Assembly (NCBI GenBank): GCA_018398585.1
Contig: JAGTTD010000012.1
Location: 19,291,036 to 19,355,035, forward strand
DNA: 64,000 nucleotides
From: Simmondsia chinensis
Lineage: Eukaryota; Streptophyta; Magnoliopsida; Caryophyllales; Simmondsiaceae
Direction of reading: 5' to 3'
Positions 11,250-24,084 of this stretch are shown here, piece by piece. The number at the start of each line of letters is the position of its first letter. Positions within the stretch are counted from its first letter, which is position 1. The notes beneath the pieces were generated by a model. It saw only the letters and a list, made by a program, of their open reading frames with translations, was not told where the DNA came from and searched no databases. The position numbers and the translations under genes are program-made.

Positions 11250-13501
11250 TGTTAGGAATAGTGTCCTAAAATTCAGATTTATTATGTTAATATTATTTCA
11301 TTAAAGAATAAAATTGAAGTTCCAGTCGCTTCCTTGTTGAATTTGTGTAAGCGAGCATTTATATTGCATGTGATTTTCTTTTGGAAACATCCATGAGTTG
11401 GGTGTAGTCCTCAAACTATAATTTGCATGTTTGTTCGAAGTGGTTTATGAGATTAACCCACAGATAGACTTGGATCAAATGGTATGGATTGTTATTTGAA
11501 AGACTCGTAGTCCAAGACAAGTTTGGACCACTTGTATGCTAAGACTATAATGGGACACTTTAGATGACTTGTCTTGGTCATGTGGATGGTGATCCAAAAG
11601 TGTTATGTTAGTGTGTTTAATAAGATTGACACACTGAGTTGGACCATGTGAGTTGCTTGTTTCTAGGTTACTATCGCAAATGAGTGATCCATTTTGTACT
11701 GTTTGAACGACGATTCTAAATCCTGAGAGTATTCTGGACTTGTGCATGAAGCCTTAGTCACTTTGGTGTACTATAAATAAGGTCTAAACGCATGACTGAA
11801 TTCCCACTTACACTGGGTAGTGGCGTGAAGTGTGACAAGGATCAGATATTCAATAGGGAATCTACTGTCTCTTATGAGACATAAATGTCCCCTTATAGTT
11901 GATTCACAAGTATTTGAATAGTTCGGAAACTTTGGCCAAAGTATTCCAAGTGTTTGACATTTGGAATTTATACTATGAATATGTTCAAGTATAAATGAAT
12001 TATTCAATGAAGGGCGAGTCGATAACTAATGGAGAAGCTGTGAGAAGGATAATGGTAGTGGTTATACTTATTCTTCGTCATGAACATCTAGTGGAGGGGT
12101 TGTTGTCATCAATACAGTCTATTAAGAAAATATCTAATAAATGGATTAAGTTTGGAGTGTAGTGAGATTTATTTAGTAGAATTAAGTCTCACTAAATGGT
12201 AATTAAATTATTTTATGAGATGATTAATTTAACGCATTTGGAGCTAAATTTAAATTGTCCCTGGGGTCCCTACGCAAGCCTCTGTATTTATTGCCATCAG
12301 AAAAATATTAAAGAAATCATGAGATGAATTATTTATCCATAAAATTGGTAAATTTAATTTTGCCATACATTATTCGTAAGATAAATAAAAGTAGAAAATT
12401 ATAAAATAAAATATTTTTGGAAAGTTAAAATTCATAAGATGAAATTTTACATGTGGGAAACAAAAGCAAAACAAAAAAAAAATTGAAAATTCAAAGCCTA
12501 GGCCACGATCCACGTATACGCGGATGCATCAATCAGCGTGCGACACATGGATGGCCCAGGGCTTAATCCGAGTGTACGTGCGTGGGAGAATCGCTGCCCT
12601 CCACGTGTCATACGGTATAAAATAAAAAATAGCGATTTTTGGACTAGCAACGAAACGCGGCATTTTGATAATTTTGTTGTGCAAAATGCTGCATTTTGTT
12701 TGTTTTTTATGCCTGTCCCACATCGAATTTTTAGTTTGTTTTCACTCCGGTAACCGACTATAAATAAAGGTATCTATTTCGAGGTTCAGTAATTCAACTG
12801 AAATAAATATTTTTGGGTTCTGAAATTGTTTCAGAGACTTAATTGGAGAGAAAATTTTCCACTAAAATTTTTCTTTCCTAGTTTAATATTTTTCAGAGCC
12901 CACTCTCCAGGCAGTTTGAGGTCCTTGCGTAGAAGATCGTGGGGTCTCGATTTTCTTAGTATTCTTTATTATTGGAGCAATTTCAGGTATGTTCTTCTTT
13001 CCTTCTTCTTTTAGTTTTCACTTTTCTATTTATTTACAGTATTCATTATTATGCATGTTTAAGCTTATGTATTGCTATGAATGTATTAGAATAAAGGCTT
13101 GTAGATCAAAATTAAGAATTTAGATCTATAGAATTAAATTATGAATTTAAATCTGTAGATTTAAAATTAAGAATTTTAAATCAACCTTAGGTTTAGAATT
13201 ATGAATTCTAAACCCATTCCGCTATGTAAATTTTATAAAACTAGGGAGAATTTTTGAAATTTGTCCCAACAACCGGTATTAGGGCCAAGGGTTTATAGAG
13301 ATAAACCTATTCCCGGGAACTCTTGCACGTGAGGTGTCACGAAGCGTGACTCTCCGACCGGGGGCTTAGGTAAAGAGAAGAGTCTCCTATTTTAAGTGCT
13401 CTAATAGGCACCCCTTGTTGTGATCACAGTTAAAAAATTGTGGATCCAACGATCGATATTAGAGTCTATTTTTCCCACAAAAGTTATACTTTTTCCTAAC
13501 A
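11250..13501 (+). mobile_element. Solo LTR, family A, with 5-bp target duplication TTGCT
   Basis: It starts TGTTAGGAAT, ends CCTAACA, and is flanked by TTGCT at 11245-11249 and 13502-13506. Removing it and one TTGCT restores the integrase frame exactly. It has the same block structure as 4401-6646, including the palindromic motifs, CACGTG at 12602 and TATAAATA at 12759. A solo LTR arises by recombination between the two LTRs of a full element. Confidence 0.93.
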
Positions 13502-13985
13502 TTGCTGCTGGATGCCCTTTGGGCCTACAGAACCTATAAAAGGGATGCCACTATGACAACTCCTTTTCATTTAACATATAGCCATGATGCAGTGCTTCTT
13601 ATGGAGATAATGTTTCAGTCTATTAAATTAGCTCATCAGGGAAAGCTTTCTGAAATTGAATATGAGCAGTCCACGATGGACGAGCTTACCAGCCTAGACC
13701 AAGTACGGCTCAACCCCGTTTATAAATTGGAGACTCAAAAGAGGAGAGTTGCCGAAGACTACAACAAGAAGGTCAAGCCTAGCTCTTTTGACTTGGGAGA
13801 TCTCATCTGGAAGATGGTTTAACCCATTGGCCAAAAGGATTGTGTCCATAAAAAATTGTCCCCGAATTGGGAGGGCCCATTTAGAGTCATAGAAGTTTTT
13901 GGAGGAAATGCTTATTTACTCCAAGAACTAGACGAAAGGACTCACCCAAGGGTCATCAATGGTAGATTCTTAAAGGAATAGGTAC
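13502..13985 (+). pseudogene. Gypsy integrase, C-terminal part
   Basis: It resumes with ALWAYRT and TTPFHLTYSHDAV, then MDELTSLDQVR, KKVKPSSFDLGDLIWK and a GPFRVIEVFGGNAYLL stretch in shifting frames; one stop lies at 13820. These are the end of the core and the C-terminal DNA-binding domain of Tat-type integrase. No chromodomain follows, in keeping with Tat. Confidence 0.85.
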
Positions 13986-14620
13986 ATCGATCAGCGATTC
14001 TAATAAGAAGTCCTTAAGAATAGATTCCCAGAGTTGTGGAACCAATTTCGATACCAGTGTCTTCAGGAACAATCCCATGATCCTTGAAAAGAAAAGAAAA
14101 GAACTGCCAATCTGAGACTCATATTGAGCAAATGCGAATTTCATTGATTAAGCAAGGAGTACATCGCTTACATACACAGACATAACAAATAAGTAATTTG
14201 TACAACCAAAATCTCTTTTACAAAGACTAAAATTCAAAAGAGTTGAACCTTGATCCTCACTATGGACTCCTCTATTAAGGATAGACGGTTGGTTGTATTG
14301 TTCAGCTCGTGGTCTAAAGTGAGAGCTTCCTCTTGAAGGGCTTCACTGTTTCTATGGGCTTCCACGATGGCTTCCTTGAGTCTTCCAACCTCTGGACCTT
14401 AGGAGACACACTGTTGTCCCAAGGAGAGCAACTCTTGCTTAAGTTGTTGCAATATGTCCTCCAAGTGGTGGATTTCATCCTCTAGACCTTAGATCCTTTG
14501 AGCTTGTTGATCGTAAATCCCTCTCGCTGCTTGGAGCTCTTCAGATAAATGCTGCAAACCTCCCAGGCCAGCTGAACGCCTTAGATTCCTGATAGCATCC
14601 TGGCAATGTCGTTTTCTCTA
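13986..14620 (+). other. 3' untranslated region of the gypsy element
   Basis: No sense-strand ORF of note. It lies between the integrase end and the antisense ORF and contains purine-rich and direct low-complexity stretches. I see no boundary here, so I treat it as part of the same element. Confidence 0.45.
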
Positions 14621-17330
14621 AAGAAGGCTGGGGATCTCTTGGTTGATCTTCAGGAGCACCTCATCGAGGACTTCAAGTTCCCTGGTAATAGAAGGAGCTA
14701 CCACTAGATCCTGTTTCAAGGATCTCATTAAGGACGTGGATTCTTTGAATGTGGCTCCCTTAGCCAATGTTAGAACAGGGAGGTGCACAATTTCCCTCAA
14801 CCATCGGAGTTTGGGAGATGCCTAGTCAAGCTGCTGGAAGGCCAGCCTACCACTTGCCTCAAGCTTCTCTAATGAGGAGAATGTTCCTCATAGCTTTGGA
14901 AAAGGAATGGCTTTAAGGGGAGTAACTTGAAAAATTAACAAGATCAGGTAGAGTTTTGGCATTGGAAAACAACCGAGGTTAAAAAGGAAGCCTTGACCTC
15001 TGAGGCCTCAGTCTGAGGTAAGGAAGGTGCTGCTGGTAGTGAGGCTGTCGTGGGAGCTTCTCATGATACATCCATCATTGAAGTTTCAGTAGGACCCTCA
15101 GCTAATGAGATTACTGCTGGCTTTTCAGCGGGTTCAAAAACTCCCTCCGAAAGAGTTTTTAGGGGACAACACTTGCATGTTAAGACCAAGTACGGTTTGA
15201 AACATCAAGAGAGAGAAAAATCCAATAAAGGTCTACCTTCAGATATCTCTTTAATAGGGATTAAATCTCAAGGAGGAGGAAAGGAGCCTGGATAAGGCCC
15301 TGGTATAAGGAAACTAGGGAAGAAGCTTCTCGAGAGGGGTAATTAACAATTGGCTCCATAGCTGAAGATGGAGAACCTGGAATCTCAATAAGGAAGCTAG
15401 CTTTTCCTGTGGCCATTGAAGGCCATATTAAAAGACTGCTTTGATAAAATAAAATGAAAATACCAATTAAGAAACACTAATACCTATGCTTCAGGGAACC
15501 TGGTTCCTCTTTTTCTTCTCACTAATTATGAGATGGGTATTTCCCCATCTTCTTCTTCTCCCTCCACTACAACTGGGAAAGTTGGAGGAGCAACATCTTT
15601 CTTCCTCTTCTTAGAGCTACTAACCCCATAGGCCGGTGAAGAGGATCCTGGAGGGGATTCCTCGAGTAGCATTTGAGTGAAGCTCCAGGTCCTAGCACTC
15701 ATAGGAGTCACATGGACAGCTACTTTAAAGGTGAAAGAATAAGGATCAGATCTTGTTCAAGCCACTGATAATTGAGGCATATTTCAGAATGGCTAACTAC
15801 CTAATTGCGTCTTTTGCGGGTTAGGCCCATGAAGGACTGGCTGGCTTTTCCTAGAGCTAGGACCTGTAATCTCAAGAAGAAGCGTAAAATGTTGCCTGGC
15901 ACCTCTAGCCTCTAAGGAGGACCAATAGGCTTACTATTAAGCTGAAAAATGTGGCATGGCACATGGGGTGTACCTACAAGCCACAGGGTACCCATAAAGG
16001 GACTTGATTTCTTGATTCAGAGCACAAAGCTTTAGGAGGTGAGCAAGTAGAAGTGGAATCCTGTTGGCCCGCTAAAGGTTCTTATACCTTAGGTTTAGAA
16101 AAGGTACGTCGTGGACCTACCAAATTACCTGGCAAACAATCTAGGCCTGTAGGTTTCCACACCAGGATGAGTCTGGTGATAAAAGAACAAATCTTGGGGG
16201 TACAAGATTGCTTGCCAGATTTGGGAGTTGATGTCTGCCGAGACATCATTGTGAAGGTCTAGTTTTCTGAACCATTCAGGACCAATATTTCTCCTCTTGA
16301 AGGGAGCCCATTGAGTCCTTTGACGGCTTCAAGGGGATACAAAGCCTCAAGGCCCTGGTCGAATGACCATCCTAGAGGGAGTTGGACGTCACAACAAGCA
16401 AACTGCTCACCAAAGCTAGAAACCCCCTCTCTTGGGAAAGCACAGGGACCTCTGGGACACAACTCAGGGAAATGGGCTTGGGCCACCTACATCAACACCA
16501 CAATTTTTGGCTATAATGTCTCTGAGATAGCACTCAAGGATAAAGAGCAACTACTGAAAGCTAGATTGACAGCCATGGTCTTAAGGAGCTTAAGAACTGA
16601 GTTAGAAGATTTGGAAAAGAAAAACTTGTTTAACCAAAACAAGTAGAAGCATACCTCCTCTTCTCTGGAACCTTGCCCAAAGTCATGAGCTTCTGTTACG
16701 AACTTTTTGACCAAAAATTCATAACCTCCAGGCAATTCGATAACAGAGAAGGAGGAGGCAAAAGCTTCAGTTTTTGAAGAAACAAAAGAATTAAAGGGCA
16801 ACACTTCTACCCCAGGTGAAAGATCCATCAGGGCCGCTATGTCCTTTAAAGTGATTCTTAAGATCCCCCTTAGGGAGGACAAAGGCGTTATAACAGGTGT
16901 TCCAGCAGCAAGTCAATGCTGTTACAATGGGGAAATCATACCTAAGGGCAATGGTTGAGAGTCTGATGGCTTCGTAGATGCGAAGTTGCTTCCATTTTTT
17001 GTAAGTCATTGTCAGCTCATCTACCTATTCAGGGTATCGCTCGGTCAACGAGTCCACCCTTTAAAGGACGCCGCTTCCTAGCAAATGAGTCTACCATCCA
17101 CGGTGCACGTATAGAAGAGGAGACTCGTCAATATCTGGAAATAGTCCATTAAGACTAGGAATGTCGTGAGATGGAGCAAAGATTAGCCCTAAGGCGCAAG
17201 ATGGCAGGTTTGATGAGGGATCATTCTCGGACAACCAAGAAAGATCCTCCCCGATGACACTAAGGTTAGTTGGGCTTCGAAGAACATCAGAGATGATTGA
17301 AACATCAAATTGGAGAAATCGGGTCAATTG
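14621..17330 (-). pseudogene. Antisense ORF with plant mobile domain, broken
   Basis: Read on the minus strand from about 17330, several frames join into one product: YEAIRLSTIALRYDFPI with a CWN-YNAFVL stretch (17000-16890), then after a frameshift LKDIAALMDLSP (16840), then SSFSVIELPGGYEFLVKK, a KKRKKD basic patch (15610) and a C-terminal part rich in Leu and Lys that looks coiled-coil (14800-14620). The N-YNAF...L-DIAAL-LSP pattern is that of the plant mobile domain (aminotransferase-like). Tat and related elements are known to carry extra ORFs, some antisense, downstream of integrase. Stops and at least one frameshift break it. The function of such ORFs is not settled. Confidence 0.62.
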
Positions 17331-17639
17331 CTCAAGGGGCTATCCGCCTGAAGAGGGGGAGCAGAGATGGCAAATGAGAGTTGTGCTATTATTAGATTGA
17401 AGGGAAGCAGAAGATTGAAGAGTGGGTAGAGTTGAGGAATTCGGCTATTCAAGAACGAAGACAAGAGATTGCAAGTGCGTTTGATGGCAACGAAGAGAGA
17501 ACAGAGCAGAAATTGAAGAGTTCAAAGCCTAGCCATCATACTTATAGCAGCGTGGGAAGGAAGAGCAAGTGACATACGTGTTCTCTCGAGAAGTCCCTGT
17601 AGCCGTTAAGGGTCACATCAGTCAAATTTTGCCCAATGT

Positions 17640-19030
17640 AAATTTAAATTTACCAACAGCTAAAAGGGGGCATTTATTTACACCCTAATTTTAACAGGGA
17701 TGGGACGACGCCGTTTTTGAGTAAAGTGCCACGTGGTCCTCCTGTGAGGTTATCCTCGAGAAGGGTTAGGCCTTTGGGTACTGCAATAACGGCATCTTGA
17801 GCCCGATTCTTGGGAAGCATTATCACCCTTGACAAGGGTATCAGTCACTTGAGGCTCGAGATGGATGAAGGGTGAAATAAGCTCGAGCTCGAGGGGCTGC
17901 CTGGAAATCTACAAGAATGGTAGTTTCCGAGCTCGGGGAAGTTACTTAGGGTGCAATTTCAGTTGCTTGGGCCTTAACCTTAATTCAGGGGAACGTGGAG
18001 CTTTTAGAGGGAACTTCTACTAAAATTAAGGACGTGGGCATCAAGGATTTTCCTCCAAAACTCAAGATACGTTGGTGAAGAATAAATGTCCGTAAAAGAA
18101 GAGCTTAGTGGCCAGACGTGGGTGAAGTTTTCATGAAAATAGGAGTAGCCATTAGTTTCTTTTTTGATAAATAAAGGACTCTGCCTCAGTCCAAAGTAGT
18201 ACACATACACTCAACACAAAACTTCTTCAAGTTTTTTACTACACACTTGTGCTCTTTTCCTAGGATTAGCGTAACTTCACTAGGCATAGAGTAATGTAGA
18301 TCTCTGCTATACTTACCTCCATAATAATACAATTTTCAGGCTTCAGGTATGACTTTCTAGTTTTAACTTGTTCCCATAAATTGAAAAGTTGAAACTTGAG
18401 GCTTTAGTTTAAGGCTTTGACGGCCAAAGCTTTGTCCCTTGATTGCGTTGGTCTTAACACTACTGTCACTGCTTTATAAGTCAGGTGAACTTAGGTTCGT
18501 GCCATTGATTAGGGCTTTGATGGCTAAGGCTTGTCCCTCAATTGCATTGGTCCTTATCCAATGACCTTAATACGATTTGCTCCACCTTAATCTTGTTAGA
18601 CCTAAACTCATCTAAGTTATTATAAGTCAAAGGTGCCAGGTTTAAAAACTTGATTAACTCGGGCTTATACGTGGACTGTTGAGCTATTTTTCGCCATCCC
18701 AGTTACTAACTTTTAAGTATACGAAGAAATGTGCATGTGGGCCTTGCTCCATCGCTATAACTGCCACTTGAGTTAGGTCCTTATCCTTTAATTTTCTGTC
18801 ATAAAAATACGTAAAATCCACAAAAATACTTAGCAAAGTCTTCCTAATTGAAGAGTAAGCAGAACTCGCGGTATAACAGAAGTAAGATACACTAACATAC
18901 CACAACCTTTTCTCCAAAAACGGTGAGTGGTTGAGGTCAAAGACATGCGGTTTGTAATTAGGGCTCGCTCCCTAGTTGCGGTGACTACCTTTTGGACGTT
19001 TGTTTTGTTTTCACATTTACGGCGACCACA
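17640..19030 (+). repeat. Candidate 3' LTR of the gypsy element
   Basis: A purine-rich tract (AAAAGGGGGC at about 17662) is followed by sequence with LTR character: GATAAATAAAGGACTC as a TATA region at 18167, CACACACTTGTGC and a string of repeated phrases (GGCTTTGA-GGCCAAAGC near 18413 and 18510). No second copy is in the window, so both ends are estimates and no TG...CA pair could be fixed. Confidence 0.4.
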
Positions 19031-19975
19031 CACACATCACTTGAAAGAAAATAGAGCAAACAAACTCCAAAGGGAGGAGCAGGGCAGTTCTAACATTGAC
19101 CTTCTCAGGAAGCGTCCCAAATTGTATTTAGACCCCTTGATTAGTCTCCTTTTTGGGGTTGCCTTCGATCGGCGCGTCCTAATCTTGCTTACTAGGACTG
19201 CTGTCAGTCGGCATATCTTGATCTAGAGGTTGGTATTTGGATCAACCCCCTTGGTGTTTGAGACTTCTCCATAGGTTGGGAGAAGTCCTCCTCATGGAAT
19301 TCATCCTTAATGTCATACCATATCAGGTTAACACGGTAGAAAGGTTCCACTATATTGATGCTGAGAGGGGAATACTGCTCTTCACCATCAAATAACCTTC
19401 TGAGCCAATGAATTCTTGGCAAGCTGGTCCCACCAAGATTCTTGTTCTTCAGAAGAGGAGAAACTAGTTGATTTGTCAAGCTTCTTACGTGTTTTTCTTT
19501 TAGCAACAGTGGTAAAAGGCTTGGGCTCATTTGTTAGATCTTCAAGATCCACAAGCTGAACTTGCTTGCTCTTGCGGACCCTTACTTCTTCTTCAGAGAG
19601 CCCAGTTAAGCAAGTATTTAGCAGAGCCCTTCATTGGGCTGCTTTCTTTCACAGTTGCCTCCTCTTCTAAGTTCGAGTAAGGCTGAAAAAGTTGGCATCC
19701 TCTTGATTGAGGTGGTTCCTCCTCCAGACATTACCGAGATGGACCCTAAAAGGCTGGTGCCCTGACTGTCATGGACCTTGACTAGCATCCATGTCCAGTA
19801 GGTGATATTTCGAATTTCTCCTTGGATGCCCAGTCTTCATGATGATCTCCCCTTTTGGAGGTAGATCCTCAGTAGGCTCATATCCATGGGACTTCTCAAA
19901 TGGCATCTTTAGTTCCAAATGTCATAGATAAATGCATGACTCGTATGATTTATTTTACATCTTTTTAGTATAATC
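19031..19975. other. Unassigned sequence
   Basis: A minus-strand open frame at 19204-19530 and fragments on both strands give no motif I recognise. It may be leader sequence of the copia relic that follows or flank of the gypsy LTR. Confidence 0.35.
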
Positions 19976-21061
19976 ATGACAACTGCTAGTCCACTGCATT
20001 CCATACTTAATGATAACCTTCTTATTGGGCTAAATTATCCGAACTGGAAAATGAATCTTGATATTGTTCTAATTCATGAGGGATATAAACTTATACTAAC
20101 TAAACCCTGTCCTATTGTGCCTGTTAATAATGCCGCCACTGCTGCCAAGGAATGTTATGAGCACTAAATTAAGTCCAATGATTTAACCAAGTGCTATATC
20201 TTAGCTTCCGTGTCTAATATTCTCAAGCATCAGATGCTTGATATGAAGACAACAACTGAAATAAAGGAACATATTAAAAAGATGTTCAGTGAGCAAGATA
20301 CAGCAACCCAATAGGAGCTAATGAGAAAGCTGATGTTTATGAGAATGTTTAAAGGAAGTCCAGTTCAGGGACATGTTTTGAAAATGATGGCTTATTTAAA
20401 CGATCTAGTGTTTCTTGGTGCAAACATTGATGGTCAATTAGAACAGATTAGAACAGGACATGATACTTGGCTCCTTGGTAAGGTCCTTTACTCAAATCAG
20501 GCTGAATCATACAATGAATAATAAGGATTATTCGTTACCTGAGTTTATGAAGGAGCTTCAAGTAGCTAAAGGGGTGATGAGAACTAAGGGGACTATCCAC
20601 TTAACCCATGCACCTTGGACAGGGAATAGGAAATCATCAAAGAGAAAGTTTGGGAAGACGAATAAGAGCAAAGCTGCTAATGTGGCATAACTAATGAAAA
20701 AGAAGTCATCAAGAGAAAATTGTTTCTTTTGTGAAAGGATGGCCACTGAAAGAGGAACTGCACTGAGTACTTAGCTACTCTTCCTACTAAGACAAAGAAA
20801 CCATCAGGACAATTTATAGAGATATCCTATTTGACCGAGTCATGTGTAGTTGAGAATCCACCAGGTTCTTAATGTGTAGACTTTGGTTCAACTGACCATG
20901 TTTGCAATATATTGCAGGGACTCAGGCCAATAAGGAGGTATGATAAAGAGTTGTACCTAACTGTAGGAGATGGGAGGGGCATTTCAGTCTTAGGAGTGGG
21001 AGACATTAGCTTAGTTTTTAAAAGTAGAGTTTTAATTTTAAAGAACCATCTTTATGTACAG
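19976..21061 (+). pseudogene. Second copia gag relic, sister of the one at 2129
   Basis: Start ATG at 19976; it reads LNDNLLIGLNYPNWKMNL and EGYKL, closely parallel to the gag at 2129, with KGSPVQGHVLKMMAYL (20350) and YSLPEFMKELQVAKGVM (20530). Stops lie at 20165 and 20312. The zinc knuckle begins CFFCER at 20721 but is broken by a frameshift. Beyond 20830 the start of the protease region can be traced in shifting frames. No LTR of its own was identified on either side. Confidence 0.82.
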
Positions 21062-21201
21062 CATTGCACAGGAATTTGATTTGTGTGTCTTGTTTAGTCG
21101 ATGATGGATATTCAGTTAGTTTTAAAATTTTGTCTCCTATGGGAAATGATAAAAAAAATCTAATTTTAACAAGCTAAATTAATTTTCTCTATTGCTCTTT
21201 T

Positions 21202-21557
21202 GGGTTATTTACACTAGTTGTTCCGGTACTTTATCTATTGTGTTAATTTAGTCCTTATACTTTTAACCGTATCAATTTTGTCCCTGTATAATTGATATTA
21301 CGCCAATTTGGTCCTTAGAGTAAAATTTATGTCTTGTTTTTAATAAAATTTGTGGTTGTTCGACTATGAGTTGGGCAAAATTGAATTAACAAATGAATTT
21401 GTAATTAGTTACTTGCATCGAACATGATTGTGCTGTTAAAAATTATGTAAATAACTTAAATTAAATTTGAACAAATGATTAAATTGAAACAATATAAACT
21501 ATAGGTAGACTAAATGAACAAAATTATAAAGTACATGAACATTTAATGTAAATAACC
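21202..21557. mobile_element. MITE with GGGTTATTTACA terminal inverted repeats
   Basis: The left end GGGTTATTTACAC...GTACTTTAT is mirrored on the right by ATAAAGTAC...GTAAATAACC. The inside has alternating phrases (TTTAGTCCTTATACTTTTAA, TTTGTCCCTGTATAATT). A second, better preserved copy is at 37607-38020. No target duplication was visible for this copy. Confidence 0.7.
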
Positions 21558-22910
21558 TAAGGTTTTTTTTTTTTTTTTGGGTCTGTATATCCAAAGAAAA
21601 TAAATTCATCCTATAATTTGCCTAAGGTTAAAGTGGAGAATATATTGTGAGAGTACGACAAAAAAGTCTTCACCTTTCGTTGAGGGATAGTCAATTTCTC
21701 TCCAATAAAAGAAAGTATTTTTCATATTTATGGTTGTCGCTATGAAGTTTTTGATAAAATATTAGCAAGTTATTACTATCCATAGTTTGAGTAGGCAATG
21801 CTCAGAACAAGTTGGAATGAACTTATCCTCAGTAAAGTTTCTAACCATGTTGCCTTCTAGCGAGTCACTCGTTAATAGAGGTGTAAATGAACTGATTGTT
21901 CGATGAACTATTCGTCAAAATAGATTACAACTTGTTTTTATTATAAGGGCTCGATAACTTATCGAGCCAAGTTCAAATATGTTTGGTAAGCTAAACGAAG
22001 CCGAATTTTAACAAGGGTCCTCAACTTGTTAATGTTCGTAAATAGTTCAATGACGACTTGTTACGGGCTCAATAAGAGCTTATTAATAGGTGAAATTAGC
22101 TCAAAAGTGGTTTGATAATAGCTCAAATAGCTTACTTCAATAGCGTGCTCAACTAGATAGCAAACTAGGCTTGATTATGAGTTCAATCTTGCTTGATAAC
22201 AAGCTCAGCTTGAATTTTAAATATTCAAATTATTTTTTCCTTCAGTCAAAAGATTATTTTTTTCTCTGTTTAAAAGATTATATATATATATATATATATA
22301 TATCTTTTTCAAATATACAAATATTTTTTGAATATATTACCAAAGTCTGGGGTATTTAAAATGCTTATAACTAAACTTAAAGGTGCCTAAACTAAGACTT
22401 CTCAATTGTTGAAATTTAGCTTCGGCTTGTGCTTAAAAGTAAAAGCATCAAATTTCTGTTTCTCTTTAAAATTAGAAAAAAAAAATATTTTTAATAAAAA
22501 GCACATTTTTACTTTGTCCAAACACCCTCAATTTTGAAAAATTGCTATTTTTGGGGAAAAAAAACATTTTTCCCCAAAAAGCAATCCCAAATAGGCCTTA
22601 TACGGTGCAACCCTATGTCTGAAGGCCCCAACCCTTAAACAAGATGTTATTTCTAATGCAGTTTTTTTGGGTCTCTTTTCTTATATGTTACACCATTATT
22701 TTAACAATAATAACTTATACTCTGAAACTAACAATTCCTTATAATTATAATGAACATTCAATCATAATAGTAATAATAATTAAATATTAAAACTGTTAAA
22801 CCATATGCATGATCATAATAATTCGGGTGCGAGCCTCAAGGAGGTGCAAGAGAAAGCCTGAGTAGAATAGGGCACCAAACAAGCAGTTGCTTTCTTCCTT
22901 TATTTTTCTT

Positions 22911-22941
<31 letters not shown>

Positions 22942-23329
22942 GGATCATACTCCGTTAAAAATCAGCACAGTTCAATCCATTGCTTTTGTTGGTGCCCCTG
23001 CAAAATTTCTAAACTTGAAAAAACTATTTAGCCAAAATACAATAAAAATAAAACAGATCATTATCAACTTCCACAAATGAAGAATCCTAATCGTAACACT
23101 TGGCTCCAAAAGGACGACCAAGGGAGGGAGTGGCCTAGGCTGCCTTTCGAGGACCATGTGGTACACAAAAGCTATTTAACCTTGGTTTGGTAGCCAATGA
23201 GCACCATTGGGTGCTCTATGATGTAAATATGCCACCCAACACCTGTACTCAATCACTCATTAACTCCTAAATGGATAGTATTACCATGGTTATATGTGAT
23301 CATAAAATCTTGTTGAGACTCCACATGAG
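21558..23329. other. Intergenic AT-rich stretch with simple repeats
   Basis: It contains a (TA)n tract at about 22279-22302, a 23-base G homopolymer at 22921-22943 directly after a T run, and 21877-22200 with repeated CTCGATAAC/AGCTCAA phrases that may be a non-autonomous DNA element beginning AGAGGTGTAAATGA. No coding evidence. Confidence 0.4.
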
Positions 23330-24084
23330 CTCTACAAGCTAGCAATTAGACTTACTATGCTTTATGGCTCTAAATGTTGCACACCGGAAGCTAACATGTA
23401 CAGCATATGAATTTTGTGGACATGAGCATGCTTAAAAGGATGTACATACACAAAAAATGAAGAAGAAATGTTGAGATAGTATATCCATGTGAAGCAGAGA
23501 CCTATACTGTCATACGGAAGAATGACTGCGTTGACATAAGCTAGGTGTTTCAAGAAGGGAAACCCAAAATGACACAATAAGGAAAGAGCTTAGTGAAAGA
23601 GTAGAGCACAATATCTGCAACATAGTCAACCCACCTAGAGAGAAAAGGTCCAGATTGTTGTTCGTGTTGCCATGATGCCGTTCCCACCTAGACTATGATA
23701 AAAAGGCTTTCAGGAAAAACACAAACTAAAAAGCACTATCGAATAGAGGCTGTCACACTCTTTGTTTCCTCCCCTCCTTTCCTTCTATTTCTTCCACATC
23801 TTTTCTTCTCCACAGTGTAGAAAAGTTTGCAGCACGGCAAGTAAGGCTATGTAAATTCTCTGTCCTAGGCCTCAACTACTCTAGTGCTTTATCATTCAAC
23901 CGAGGTCCCATTCAGACACAATCTGTCGCAGCCACATCTCTTTAAAATATTCATTTAAAAAAAACTGAAGGTGAAAATCATTCTATTTGCAACGTAAAAG
24001 AAATCTTAGTAAATATCAACAAAAAAAGGAAGCTAGAAATACTCTTTGTTTAATTTATTTTCCATGTAAAACATGCATATAAGG
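23330..24084 (+). pseudogene. Weak RTE LINE RT remnant
   Basis: At 23350-23375 a frame reads LTMLYGSKCC, like the LYGSECW box near the RT end of plant RTE LINEs, and 23408-23440 encodes a decayed version of the MRMLRWM region. The rest is too decayed to follow. It lies just upstream of a clear RTE tail, so both may be one insertion. Confidence 0.4.

Noticed and set aside
16311..16646. Plus-strand ORF of 111 codons
   Set aside because: It overlaps the antisense mobile-domain region and has no motif. The minus-strand reading is better supported.
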